Shown in pieces: positions 29,937-38,883 of a stretch of DNA of 64,000 bases; within the stretch, counting starts at the first letter, position 1; each line of letters begins with the position of its first letter. Under the pieces are notes generated by a model. It had not been told where the DNA came from. It searched no databases and was given only the letters and a program-made list of their open reading frames with translations. Location of the stretch: NCBI RefSeq assembly GCF_000183545.2, contig NZ_JH976535.1, positions 262,840 to 326,839 on the forward strand, in the 5' to 3' direction. The position numbers and the translations under genes were made by a program. Origin of the DNA: Thermaerobacter subterraneus DSM 13965 (GTDB taxonomy: Bacteria; Bacillota; Sulfobacillia; Thermaerobacterales; Thermaerobacteraceae).

Positions 29937-31987
29937 ACCCGGAAGAACTGGCCCGCCGGCAGCGCCTGCGCCGGCGCAACATCCTGATGGGACTGCTGGT
30001 GGCCTGGACGGTCATCCTGCTGGGCCGCCTGTACATGCTGCAGGTGGTCATGGGCGACGAGCTCAGCGAGTACGCCGCCGGCCAGCGGCTGCGCAAGGTG
30101 TACGTGCCCGCACCGCGGGGGCAGATCCTGGACCGGCGCGGCCAGGTCCTGGCCACCAACCTGCCTGCCTATTCCGCCTATCTGGTCTACACCCGGGAGG
30201 GCCTTGACCCGGAGGCGCGCCGGCTGCTGAGCCGGATCCTCGATATTCCCGTCGAGGCCATCGAGGAGGCGGAGGCCGAGCTCCGCGTCCGGCCGGTGCC
30301 GGAGATCCCCGTCCGGCTCAAGGCGGAGCTGACCCCTGCCGAGATCACCGCCCTGGCGGAGCACCGCGACCGCTTGCCCGGGGTGGTGGTCGAACCCCAG
30401 CCCCTGCGCTACTACCCGGGCGGCACCCTGGCGGCCCATGTGCTGGGCTATGTACGTGAGGGGAACCGCCCGTGGGAACTGAAAGGGGATTCGGGCATCG
30501 AAGCCACCTACAACGGCCCGGTGCAGCTGCCCGGCGGGCGGACGGTGCGCGGCCTGACGGGGGTCGACGGCCAGCGGTTGGTGGAGGTGGATGCCCGCGG
30601 CCGGCCCCTCAGCGACGAATCCCGCCACCTGTTGCTGGGCGGCGATGCCGACCGGTATGCCGCGCCGCCCAAGCCCGGGAGCACCCTGGTGCTGACGCTG
30701 GATGCCCGGGTGCAGAAGGCGGCGGAAGAGGCGCTGGCCCGGCGGATCCAGGAACTGCGGGAACTGAAGACGAGGCCGTGCCCCTGCCCGGCCCGTAACG
30801 GCGCCGCCGTGGCCATCGACGTGCGGACCGGGGCTATCCTGGCCATGACCTCTTATCCAACCTTTGACCCCAACGATTTCGCCCGTCAGGCTTTCATGGA
30901 GCCCAGCGACCCGCGCTACGATGCGGTGAACCGCAAGGTTTACCAGTACGTCCATGGGAACGAGCGGTACCGCGGCAAGCGGGTCGAGGGGCCAACACGG
31001 AACCTGGCCATCGCCGACGCCTTGCCGCCCGGTTCCACTTTCAAGCCCATCACGGGGCTGGCGGCCATGCTGCGCGGTGTCCTGCCCGGCTCCACCTACT
31101 GCGGCGGTGAGTTCTATTTTGCCGGCCGGGCCTGGCCGGACTGGGGTGTCCACGGTCACGTCGACTTTGACAAGGCGATTGGGCGCTCATGCAACGTTTA
31201 CTTCTACCAGACGGGTCTCAACGCGGGGATTGACGCCATCGCCGACGTCGCCACGCAGTTCGGGCTCGGACAGTTGACCGGTCTCCGGGACCTGGCCGGG
31301 GAGGTCCAGGGTTGGCTGGCCACGCCGGCAGTGAAGGCCGAGCTGGTGGCGCGTGCCGACCCGAACAGCACCGAATCCGACCGCCGCTGGTACGCCGGAG
31401 ATACCCTGAATGCCTCCATCGGCCAGGGGTTCCATGCCTTCACGCCCCTGCAGATGGCCGTCTACACCGCCGCCCTGGCCAACGGCGGCACCCGCTACCG
31501 CCCGTACCTGGTCCAGGAGATCCGGGATCCGCAGACGGGCCGGGTGCTGTGGGAAGCGAAGCCCGACCCGCTGAACACGGTGGACGTTCCGACGGCGTTC
31601 CTGGATAAGGTGCGGGAAGCCATGGTGACAGTGACCCAGGACAACGGCGGCTGGTACGGCACAGCCTACGGTGTGTTCCGCGACGCGCCCTACGTTGCCG
31701 CAGGCAAGACGGGTACGGCCCAGGGAGGTACCCGCGAGCCCGAGTACGAAAACCACGGCTGGTTCATCGCTTTCGCACCCGCGGGCCCGGGCGAGCAACC
31801 GGAGATTGCTGTGGCCGTCGTCGTCCGGGCCGGGGGCGGCGGCTCGCTGGCCGCCGGTCCGGTGGCCCGCGCCATGCTGGACGCCTACTTCGCCGGCCGG
31901 TACGGCCTGCCGGCCAATCCCGAGACGGCTGCGGAGGAGGCCCACGAAGACGCGGCCCGCAGCGCGGCGGTGGTCCCTTCCGACTGA
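29933..31987 (+). CDS. mrdA: Penicillin-binding protein 2 (elongasome transpeptidase)
   Basis: This class B PBP cross-links peptidoglycan during side-wall growth with RodA. In 684 residues it has an N-terminal membrane helix (ILMGLLVAWTVILLGRLYML), the PBP dimerisation domain with APRGQILDRRGQVLATN, and the transpeptidase domain. The active-site motifs are S368-TFK (PPGSTFKPITG), S419-CN, and K592-TG (AGKTGTAQGG). ATG 29933 is chosen over ATG 29927, because GGGAGG ends at 29926 and spacing to 29933 is 6; that start also gives the 4-bp overlap with mreD. The 3' third is slightly less GC-biased than its neighbours. rodA lies about 3 kb downstream. Confidence 0.95.
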   Translation: MNPEELARRQRLRRRNILMGLLVAWTVILLGRLYMLQVVMGDELSEYAAGQRLRKVYVPAPRGQILDRRGQVLATNLPAYSAYLVYTREGLDPEARRLLSRILDIPVEAIEEAEAELRVRPVPEIPVRLKAELTPAEITALAEHRDRLPGVVVEPQPLRYYPGGTLAAHVLGYVREGNRPWELKGDSGIEATYNGPVQLPGGRTVRGLTGVDGQRLVEVDARGRPLSDESRHLLLGGDADRYAAPPKPGSTLVLTLDARVQKAAEEALARRIQELRELKTRPCPCPARNGAAVAIDVRTGAILAMTSYPTFDPNDFARQAFMEPSDPRYDAVNRKVYQYVHGNERYRGKRVEGPTRNLAIADALPPGSTFKPITGLAAMLRGVLPGSTYCGGEFYFAGRAWPDWGVHGHVDFDKAIGRSCNVYFYQTGLNAGIDAIADVATQFGLGQLTGLRDLAGEVQGWLATPAVKAELVARADPNSTESDRRWYAGDTLNASIGQGFHAFTPLQMAVYTAALANGGTRYRPYLVQEIRDPQTGRVLWEAKPDPLNTVDVPTAFLDKVREAMVTVTQDNGGWYGTAYGVFRDAPYVAAGKTGTAQGGTREPEYENHGWFIAFAPAGPGEQPEIAVAVVVRAGGGGSLAAGPVARAMLDAYFAGRYGLPANPETAAEEAHEDAARSAAVVPSD

Positions 31988-32207
31988 CCGGATCCGCTGC
32001 CCATGGCATCCTGGACAAAGCCAGGGATGGGGGCGCCCGCCGGGGCGCCCCGGTGGCCGCCGTTGCCGCGCCGCTGTGTCGGCGGGCGGCATTGACGTGC
32101 CGAACTTTGCGGCGGCCGGGCGGGTTCGTCCGACACCCTTCGCGGCAGGACTTGTCCCCCCTGGAGCGAAGGACCGGGTCAGCGCCGGTTTGGAAGGGGG
32201 GGCCGCG

Positions 32208-33440
32208 GTGAAAGGATCACCGCTGGTGACGCGGGTCGGAGACGAGGTGGTCGTCTCCGTGACCGCCGACCTGGATTTCCCCACCTTGTGCTCCACCCTG
32301 GAACGGATGCTGGCCGGTGACCCCAGCCTGCGGGACTGTCCCGCCCTGGTGCTGGATACGGGCCGGCTGCAACTGACCGCCGACCAGGTGATGGCCATTG
32401 AAGGCCTGGTCAGCCGCTACGGTGGAACCCGCCTGTTGCACGTCATCACCGAGCAGGTGGACGAGACGCGTTCCCGGCACCCGCTCCGCGAGCGGTCCAA
32501 CGGCTTCGCGTGGCCGGCGGGGGCGGGCATGCCGGTGCCCGATGGGCACCGGCATGGCCACCGGGAACCGGCCCAGGAGGGCGGCCGGGAGCCGGCCTCG
32601 GATTTTCCGCTGGCCGGTGCCCCGCCGTCTTTCCCGGAGACCGGCCGGAGGCCGGTCGGCCCGGCACCGGCCGGCGAGGGGAACCGGGCCGGTGCGGCCG
32701 GTGAAGCGGTCCGGGCCGCCAGGGTCCGCCGCCGGGGCCGGCAGGTTGGGCCGCCGGATGGCCCGGGCGGCGGGGATCACCGCCCACAGGCTCCGCGGGG
32801 CCGGCCCGGGACGCCCGGGGAGCAAGGCGGGGAGGAATACCCTGGCTCCCGCAGGCCTGCCGCCGGATCCCCAGGCCCCGCCGGCGGAGCCTCCGGCCTC
32901 GCCGTCACGGCGTGGGGCGAAACGGATCCGCACTGGCGCCAGCCCGCGGCCGCACCCCCGGCAGGGGCCGGTTCGTCCCGGGGGGCGGGCCGGGCGCGCG
33001 CTGGCGTGGTGGTGAGGCGGACCTTGCGCTCGGGCCACCGCCTGGTCTACGACGGCGACGTGGTGATCCTGGGCGACGTCAACCCCGGCGCCGAGGTGCT
33101 GGCGGCCGGCGACGTGGTGGTCTTCGGGCGGCTGCGGGGTACTGTCCACGCCGGTTTCAAAGGCGACGAGCAGGCGGTGGTGGCCGCCCTGGTGATGGAG
33201 CCGGTGCAGCTCCGCATCGCCCGCTGGATCGGCCGCGCCCCCGACGGGGAGCCGCCGCCCGGCGCGGCAGGCCGGACCGTCGCCGGACCCGCAGGCGGGC
33301 GCAGCCCGGAGATCGCCTGCGTCCGGGACGGGCAGGTGCTGATCGAACCCTTTGACCCGGCCCGCTGGTTCTGGCAGCGGCAGCGGGAGCGCGCCGCGGA
33401 GCGGGACGACCGGGGCCGCGCGCAGGCCGCCCAACCCTAG
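32208..33440 (+). CDS. minC: Septum site-determining protein MinC with long central linker
   Basis: MinC inhibits FtsZ assembly away from mid-cell. The 410-residue product is nearly twice the usual ~220. The N-terminal FtsZ-inhibiting domain spans about residues 1-90, and the C-terminal beta-helix MinD-binding domain starts near residue 265 (LRSGHRLVYDGDVVILGDVNPGAEVLAAGD is its diagnostic start; key pieces VILGDVNPGAEV and GRLRGTVHAG). Between them lies a ~175-residue Gly/Pro/Arg-rich linker. GTG 32208 follows GGAAGGGGGGG; the frame is open much further upstream but unconserved. minD and minE follow. Confidence 0.88.
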   Translation: MKGSPLVTRVGDEVVVSVTADLDFPTLCSTLERMLAGDPSLRDCPALVLDTGRLQLTADQVMAIEGLVSRYGGTRLLHVITEQVDETRSRHPLRERSNGFAWPAGAGMPVPDGHRHGHREPAQEGGREPASDFPLAGAPPSFPETGRRPVGPAPAGEGNRAGAAGEAVRAARVRRRGRQVGPPDGPGGGDHRPQAPRGRPGTPGEQGGEEYPGSRRPAAGSPGPAGGASGLAVTAWGETDPHWRQPAAAPPAGAGSSRGAGRARAGVVVRRTLRSGHRLVYDGDVVILGDVNPGAEVLAAGDVVVFGRLRGTVHAGFKGDEQAVVAALVMEPVQLRIARWIGRAPDGEPPPGAAGRTVAGPAGGRSPEIACVRDGQVLIEPFDPARWFWQRQRERAAERDDRGRAQAAQP

Positions 33441-33573
33441 CAGGACGGAACGGAACCAGGCGCGGGGAACCGGGGGCGCGCGACAGCAGGGGCGCGCCCG
33501 CGCCGGCCGGCGTCCCTGCGCCCGCAGAGGCGAAGCAGGAATCACCGACGGCAGCCACGGAGGAGGGTACGCC

Positions 33574-34368
33574 TTGGGCACCACGCTGGTCGTCACCTCG
33601 GGCAAGGGCGGCGTGGGCAAGACCACCACCACCGCCAACCTGGGCACGGCCCTGGCCCTGACCGGCAAGCGCGTCGTGCTGGTCGACGCCGACATCGGCC
33701 TGCGCAACCTGGACGTGGTCATGGGCCTGGAGAACCGCATCGTCTACGACCTGGTGGACGTGGTGGAGGGCTTTTGCCGGCTGCGGCAGGCCTTGATCAA
33801 GGACAAGCGCTACGACGGCCTGTTCCTCCTGCCGGCGGCCCAGACCAAGGACAAGACCGCCGTCCGGCCCGAACAGTTCAAGGCGCTGTGCGAGGAGCTG
33901 GCGGCCGAGTTCGATTACGTGCTGGTGGACAGCCCGGCGGGCATCGAGCAGGGGTTCCGCAACGCCATCGCCGGGGCCCAGGAGGCGCTGGTGGTGTGCA
34001 CCCCCGACGTGTCGTCGGTGCGCGATGCCGACCGGGTGATCGGCCTGCTGGAGGCGGAGGGCCTGGCGGCGCCGCGGCTGATCATCAACAAGCTGCGCCC
34101 CGACATGGTCCAGCAGGGGCGCCAGATGGGCGTGGAGGACGTGCTGGACGTGCTGGCCATCGAGCTCATCGGGGTGGTGCCCGAGGACGAGCAGGTGGTC
34201 GACTCCACCAACCGCGGCGAGCCGGTGGTGGCCCACGAGCGCAGCCGGGCGGGCCGCGCCTACCGGGACATCGTGCGGCGCCTGCTGGGCGAGCAGGTCC
34301 CCTTCCCCGATTTCAAGGAAGAACACGGCCTGTTCGGGCGGCTGCGGCGGCTTCTGGGCGGGGCCTGA
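33574..34368 (+). CDS. minD: Septum site-determining ATPase MinD
   Basis: MinD is the membrane-associated ParA-type ATPase that recruits MinC to poles. The 264-residue product has the deviant Walker A SGKGGVGKTTTTANLG, the switch DADIGLRNLDVVMGLE, VDSPAGIEQGF, and a C-terminal amphipathic membrane-targeting helix EEHGLFGRLRRLLGG. The start is TTG 33574, 7 nt after GGAGGAGGG; homology begins at the third residue. The deviant Walker lysines are intact. About 130 nt separate it from minC. Confidence 0.96.
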   Translation: MGTTLVVTSGKGGVGKTTTTANLGTALALTGKRVVLVDADIGLRNLDVVMGLENRIVYDLVDVVEGFCRLRQALIKDKRYDGLFLLPAAQTKDKTAVRPEQFKALCEELAAEFDYVLVDSPAGIEQGFRNAIAGAQEALVVCTPDVSSVRDADRVIGLLEAEGLAAPRLIINKLRPDMVQQGRQMGVEDVLDVLAIELIGVVPEDEQVVDSTNRGEPVVAHERSRAGRAYRDIVRRLLGEQVPFPDFKEEHGLFGRLRRLLGGA

Positions 34369-34407
34369 TGAGCGGCCGCAGCCGGGGACCATGGGGAGGG
34401 ATGTGGG

Positions 34408-34770
34408 GTGATCCAGCTTCTGGCCCGCGTCCTGGGACGCGGCGGGGGCGGGGCGCCCGGGAACGGAGGGACGGCCGGACCTCGTGCCGGGGGAACCCCG
34501 GGCTGGGGGACGGCCCGGGTGGCCAGCAAGGACATCGCCCGGGAGCGGCTCAAGCTCATGCTGGTCCACGACCGGGTCGACATGGAGCCCGAGCTGATGG
34601 AAGCCCTCAAGGACGATCTGATCCGAGCCATCTCCCGTTATCTGGAGGTGGACCGGGCGGGGATGGAGGTCAGCCTGCACCGGGAGGCGGCGGCGGTGGC
34701 CCTGGTGGCCAGCATCCCGGTGCGCGCCGTCCGGCGGCGACCGCTGGCGGCGGCCGAAGGAGAGGACTGA
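34408..34770 (+). CDS. minE: Cell division topological specificity factor MinE
   Basis: MinE stimulates MinD ATPase activity and drives Min dynamics. The 120-residue product has the anti-MinCD/MinE core SKDIARERLKLMLVHDR, followed by MEPELMEALKDDLIRAISRYLEVD and the topological-specificity C terminus. Residues 10-40 are a Gly-rich insertion ahead of the core, making it longer than the usual ~85-90. GTG 34408 lies after GGGAGGG. minE is absent from Bacillus subtilis but present in many Clostridia; here it completes minC-minD-minE. Confidence 0.9.
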   Translation: MIQLLARVLGRGGGGAPGNGGTAGPRAGGTPGWGTARVASKDIARERLKLMLVHDRVDMEPELMEALKDDLIRAISRYLEVDRAGMEVSLHREAAAVALVASIPVRAVRRRPLAAAEGED

Positions 34771-35230
34771 CGGGCGCCGGCGACGACCGAGCCGGGGCCG
34801 GATGAGATGCCAGGGACCGCCCCGGCGCCACCGCGGGCGCCTCAGGGCCGCCGGCGTGGCCGGAGTCATGGGCACGGGCGGCCTGGCAGCACCGGGGGTG
34901 GGGACCGGAGGCCGGCGGCCCCCGGGCGGCGGCCCGGGGTGCCCGGCCGGCGGCATCGAGGGCCGGGAGCCTGCCAGGGCAGGGAACCCAAGGCGCGGCG
35001 GACCGCGGCGGCACCCGCCACCGGACCCGCCGGGCGGTGGGAAGGTGGCGGTGACGGGCGGAAGGAGCGGCCACTGGGCCGCGCCGCCAGCCGCGGCAGC
35101 GAGCCCCGCCCCCGAACCGGCCGGACGGCTGCTATCATGGGAGGGTGATGGCGCCGGCAAGCGGCCGCGGACGCCGATGCCTGTCCGGGCGTCGGCGCCG
35201 GCGGGGCGGCCGGCGCGGGAGGGAAGGCCC
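34771..35230. other. Intergenic region between minE and rodA
   Basis: No gene was found in this 460-bp, Gly/Pro/Arg-rich-coding-like stretch. An extended -10-like TGCTATCAT (35130-35138) without a clear -35 could start rodA transcription. Confidence 0.35.
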
Positions 35231-36373
35231 GTGGGCTTGCTGGACCGGCGGTTGCTCAAAACCCTGGATCTGCCGTTGATCGCCCTGGTCATGGTCCTCA
35301 TGGCTTGCGGGCTGGTCCTGATCTCCGTGGCGGTACGGGCCCGGGGGATGCTGGACCTGGTGGAGAAGCAGGCCGTCTTCGCCGTCGCCGGGCTGGCCAC
35401 CATGCTGGCCGTCACCCTGTGGGTCGACTACCGTACTCTGCCGCGGGTGCAGTGGTACCTGTACGGCGCGGCCATCGCCGGCCTGGCGGCCATGCTGGTG
35501 GTGGCGCCCGAGATCAACGGGTGCCGGTGCTGGATCCAGGCCGGTCCGGTCAGCCTGCAGCCGGCCGAGTTCGTCAAGCCCATCCTGATCCTGGTCCTGG
35601 CCGACTGGCTCGCCCGCCACGAGGACCGGCCCTGGACGTGGCTGGACCTGGTGCCGGTGGGGGCCATGGTGGCTCCCCTGGCCCTGCTGGTGCTCAAACA
35701 GCCGGACCTGGGGACGGTGCTGGTCTTCTTCGGGATCACCGGCGGCATGCTGCTCATGGCCGGTTACCCGGTCTGGCGCCTCTTCGGCCTGGCCACGGCC
35801 GGCCTGGCCGCGGCCACCGGCCTGGTGTGGGCCCAGCTGCGCTTCCCTGACAAGATCTCGTTCCTTGAGCCCCACCAGCTGATGCGGCTGGTGGTGTTCA
35901 TCAATCCGTACAACGATGGGCAGAACGGCCTGGGCGCGGGGTATCACGTGCTCCAGTCCCGCCTGGCGGTGGGCAACGGCCGGCTGTTCGGCCAGGGGCT
36001 GACCGGCACCAGCCAGACGGCGACCAGCTTCCTGCCCGAGCCCCAGACCGACTTCATCTTCGCCGTGGCCGCCGAGACCCTGGGCTTCGTGGGGATCACC
36101 GTGCTGGTTCTGCTGTTGCTGGCTCTGCTCCTGCGTACCCTGCACGACACCACCCAGGCCGGGGACACCTACGGCATGCTGCTGGGGGCCGGCGTGGTGT
36201 CCATGCTGGCCACCCACTTCATCATCAATGCCGGGATGACCGTCGGCCTGATGCCCATCACCGGCCTGCCCCTGCCCTTCATCAGCTACGGGGGCAGCAA
36301 CCTCCTTACCAACTGCATCAGCCTGGGCCTCCTGATGAGCGCCTACGCCCGCCGGCACAAGATCCTGTTCTGA
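35231..36373 (+). CDS. rodA: RodA/FtsW/SpoVE-family peptidoglycan polymerase
   Basis: SEDS-family glycosyltransferase that polymerises lipid II and pairs with a class B PBP. The 380-residue product has about ten membrane helices and the family signature GYHVLQSRLAVGNGRLFGQGL with the following TGTSQTATSFLPEPQTDFIFAV and the C-terminal GLPLPFISYGGSNLLT. Its place after the mre/min genes and with a class B PBP upstream suggests RodA rather than FtsW, though the two are not separated by these motifs. GTG 35231 follows GGGAGGGAAGG; ATG 35177 lacks a ribosome-binding site. Some conserved loop residues, such as the Asp in the PDLGT segment (KQPDLGTVLVF), are intact. Confidence 0.92.
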   Translation: MGLLDRRLLKTLDLPLIALVMVLMACGLVLISVAVRARGMLDLVEKQAVFAVAGLATMLAVTLWVDYRTLPRVQWYLYGAAIAGLAAMLVVAPEINGCRCWIQAGPVSLQPAEFVKPILILVLADWLARHEDRPWTWLDLVPVGAMVAPLALLVLKQPDLGTVLVFFGITGGMLLMAGYPVWRLFGLATAGLAAATGLVWAQLRFPDKISFLEPHQLMRLVVFINPYNDGQNGLGAGYHVLQSRLAVGNGRLFGQGLTGTSQTATSFLPEPQTDFIFAVAAETLGFVGITVLVLLLLALLLRTLHDTTQAGDTYGMLLGAGVVSMLATHFIINAGMTVGLMPITGLPLPFISYGGSNLLTNCISLGLLMSAYARRHKILF

Positions 36374-36479
36374 ATCCGGAATCCTGCGCGGGATCCTGAT
36401 CCTGGATCCTGATCCTGGAGGTCCGGACCGCCCGGGACGACCGCGGCCGCCGCAAAGCCCGCCGCCCCGGCCGGGGCCG

Positions 36480-36509
36480 GCATAGGGATGGCTAGGCGAT
36501 CCATATACT
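36480..36509 (+). promoter_or_regulatory. Candidate sigma-E promoter of spoIVFA-spoIVFB
   Basis: GCATAGG (36480-36486), 15 nt, then CATATACT (36502-36509), close to the mother-cell sigma-E consensus (GNATAnn with CATACAnT, spacing about 14). It lies 20 nt ahead of spoIVFA. In Bacillus the spoIVF operon is sigma-E-dependent, which supports the assignment. Confidence 0.5.
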
Positions 36510-36528
36510 GCGCCGGGAGGGACGGCCC

Positions 36529-37923
36529 ATGGTGCCTCCAGGTGCAGGCGGCGGAGCGGGCGAGAAGGGTCCGGCCGGGGAAAGCGCGGCCCGGGACGGT
36601 GCGGCCGGTGCCCTGGCCGCGGGTGGTGCCTTTGCCGGTGGTGAAGCGGCCTCGCCGGCCCCCGGGCCGGCGGCCGGGGCCGGCCGCGGCGCTGACCGGC
36701 CCGTCCCGGCGGGCGATGCGGGCGGGCCGCCGTTGCCGGGCCCGGACCCTGGACCCGGCGCCGGCCTCGCCGGCCCCGTCACAGGCGGCCTGCAGCCGCC
36801 ACCGGGGGGATGGATGCCCGGAGCGCGGCAAGGCCCGGCCCTGTGGGTGCCCCTGCTCCTGGCGCTGGCCCTGGTGGCGGGCCGGTGGCTGCCCGGTGAC
36901 GCGGGCGAGGCCTGGGCGCGGGCGACCGGGGGCATGGTCAGCGCCAACTGGCTCGACCGGCCCCAGGTGGCCCGCTGGCTCTCCGGGCTGCCCGCCGGCG
37001 GCTGGCTCCAGGCGGCCGTCCTGGGGCGCCAGGACGCCGGTGACGCCGGCGCCGGGGGCGCCGGCGTCACCGGCGGCAGCGTGCCTGCGCTGGCCCCGCT
37101 GGCCCCGCTGGCTCCGGACCCGGCGGGGTCCGGAGCCAGCGGGGGGCAGGCCGGTGGGAGCCTCTCCACAGGCGGCGCCCCGGCCGGGAACTCCCCGGCG
37201 GGCGCCCCGGCCGGAGGCGGCCCGGGGGGCGTCGCGGCCGGCCCCACGGGGGGCGCTGCCGCACCGGACAGCGCTGCCGGCCCGGCCCTTCCGGGTGCCG
37301 GCGGCGGGGAGCCGGGCCTGGCGGCCGGCGAGGCAACCGGTCCCGGCCCGTCCGGGACCGAGCCCGGCGGCGGGTCGCCGGAGCGGGATGGTGGCGCCCA
37401 AGGTTCAGGTCCCGGCTCCGCCGGGTTCACCGGCGACGGCGATGGGGGGGCGGGCGGTTCAGCGGGTGGCGGCGCGGCCGGCAGCGGTTCCGGGGCCGGT
37501 TCCTCCGGGGGAGGAGGCTGGGAGCCGCACTGGGCCTGGCCGCTGGAAGGCCGGGTGACGGAACCCTTCGGCTGGCAGCTGGACGAAGGGGGTGCCCCGC
37601 GCTTTCACGAGGGCATCGACATTGCCGCCCGGGCCGGAACGGCCGTCCGGGCGGCGGCGGCCGGCGTGGTCACGCGGGTGTGGTACGACCGGGCAGGCCT
37701 GGGCTGGATGGTCGAGGTGGACCACGGCGGGGGCTGGGTGACCCGCTATGCGGCCGTCGACCACGTGGTGGTCCGGGACCGGGACGCGGTGACGGCGGGC
37801 CAGGTCCTGGCGGCGGTGGCCGCCGAAGGCGAGGGTGGCGGACCCCACCTGCACTTTGAAATGCGGCGCCGGGGGCAGGCCGTCGACCCCGAGTTGCACC
37901 TGCCGCCGGAAGGCGGTCGCTAG
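36529..37923 (+). CDS. spoIVFA: SpoIVFA-like M23 (LytM) domain membrane protein
   Basis: SpoIVFA anchors and restrains the SpoIVFB protease in the outer forespore membrane. The 464-residue product has an unusually long Gly/Ala/Pro N-terminal region, a membrane helix near residues 104-121 (LWVPLLLALALVAG), another long Gly-rich linker, and an M23 domain at about 340-440. The LytM zinc ligands look intact (HEGID and HLHFE). In B. subtilis SpoIVFA is not known as an active endopeptidase, so activity here is open. ATG 36529 is 8 nt after GGGAGG. spoIVFB follows at once, and a sigma-E-like promoter precedes it. Confidence 0.82.
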   Translation: MVPPGAGGGAGEKGPAGESAARDGAAGALAAGGAFAGGEAASPAPGPAAGAGRGADRPVPAGDAGGPPLPGPDPGPGAGLAGPVTGGLQPPPGGWMPGARQGPALWVPLLLALALVAGRWLPGDAGEAWARATGGMVSANWLDRPQVARWLSGLPAGGWLQAAVLGRQDAGDAGAGGAGVTGGSVPALAPLAPLAPDPAGSGASGGQAGGSLSTGGAPAGNSPAGAPAGGGPGGVAAGPTGGAAAPDSAAGPALPGAGGGEPGLAAGEATGPGPSGTEPGGGSPERDGGAQGSGPGSAGFTGDGDGGAGGSAGGGAAGSGSGAGSSGGGGWEPHWAWPLEGRVTEPFGWQLDEGGAPRFHEGIDIAARAGTAVRAAAAGVVTRVWYDRAGLGWMVEVDHGGGWVTRYAAVDHVVVRDRDAVTAGQVLAAVAAEGEGGGPHLHFEMRRRGQAVDPELHLPPEGGR

Positions 37924-38025
37924 GGCGGCGGTCGCCAGGCGCCCTCGCCATGGCACCCTCGGGGCCCGGGGGGCGGCCCGGGCGCAAGGAGGCGAGGGCC
38001 CCTGCAGCTGGGCAGCATCCTGGGC

Positions 38026-38883
38026 GTGGCCGTGTTCGTCCATCCGCTGCTGCTGGTCCTGGTGGCCCTGGCGGCTCTGCTGGGCTTGCCGGGCCAGTTG
38101 CTGTTGCTCCTGGCCGTCCTGGCCACCCACGAGCTGGCCCACCTGGTCGCGGCCCGGCTCTGCGGGCTGGAGATCGCGCGCCTCGAGCTTCTGCCTTACG
38201 GCGCCGTGGCCGACATCCGCGGGCCGGGCCGGCGGGAACCCCTGGTGGAAGCGGTGGTGGCCCTGGCCGGCCCGCTCAACAACCTGCTGCTTCTGGCTCT
38301 CAGCATCGCCCTCCACCAGGCAGGGTGGCTTGTGGGGCCGTGGGTCGCTCCTTTTCAGGCCGCCAACCTGGCCATGGCCCTGTTCAACCTGCTGCCGGCC
38401 CTGCCGCTGGACGGAGGCCGCATCCTCCTGGCCTTCCTCAAGCGTACCCGCGGGCCGCGCCAGGCGGTCATGATGCTGGGCCGGCTGGGCCGGTCCGTGG
38501 CCCTGGTCCTGGCGGCGGCCACCTTTCTCGCCTTCTACTGGCAGGTCCTGGCCCCTCACCTCCTGGCGGCGGCCCTGACCATCTGGATCGGCACGGCGCG
38601 GGAAGAGCAGTGGGTGGGCGTCACCGCCCTGCGGGGCTTGTGGACCAAGCGCGGCCGCCTGCGCCGCACAGGCGTGCTGCCCGTGCACCGCCTGGTGGCC
38701 CTGGAGACCACCAGCCTGCGCCAGGTGGCGGAGGCCCTGCGGCCGGGCAGCTACCACGAGATCGTGGTGGTCGACACCCAGCAGCGCCCCCTGGGGGAAC
38801 TGGACGAGGGGCGCTTGCTGCGCGGCATCCTCCAGCTGGGGCTGGACGCGCCCGTGCGGGACCTGCTCGAATGGCACGCCTGA
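38026..38883 (+). CDS. spoIVFB: SpoIVFB-like M50 intramembrane metalloprotease
   Basis: SpoIVFB is a site-2-type intramembrane protease that cleaves pro-sigma-K in the mother cell. The 285-residue product has about six hydrophobic helices. The zinc motif is HELAH (ATHELAHLV, about residue 35), and the second motif LPALPLDGGRIL near residue 125 carries the NxxPxxPLDGG pattern (FNLLPALPLDGG). A C-terminal CBS-like soluble part follows. The annotated start is GTG 38026, but a strong AAGGAGG at 37986-37992 points to in-frame CTG 38002, which would add LQLGSILG, resembling family N termini. The gene follows spoIVFA. Confidence 0.88.
   Translation: MAVFVHPLLLVLVALAALLGLPGQLLLLLAVLATHELAHLVAARLCGLEIARLELLPYGAVADIRGPGRREPLVEAVVALAGPLNNLLLLALSIALHQAGWLVGPWVAPFQAANLAMALFNLLPALPLDGGRILLAFLKRTRGPRQAVMMLGRLGRSVALVLAAATFLAFYWQVLAPHLLAAALTIWIGTAREEQWVGVTALRGLWTKRGRLRRTGVLPVHRLVALETTSLRQVAEALRPGSYHEIVVVDTQQRPLGELDEGRLLRGILQLGLDAPVRDLLEWHA

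Noticed and set aside
31671-32207. Upstream in-frame extension of minC
   Set aside because: The extra ~180 residues overlap mrdA and are unconserved; GTG 32208 has a strong Shine-Dalgarno.
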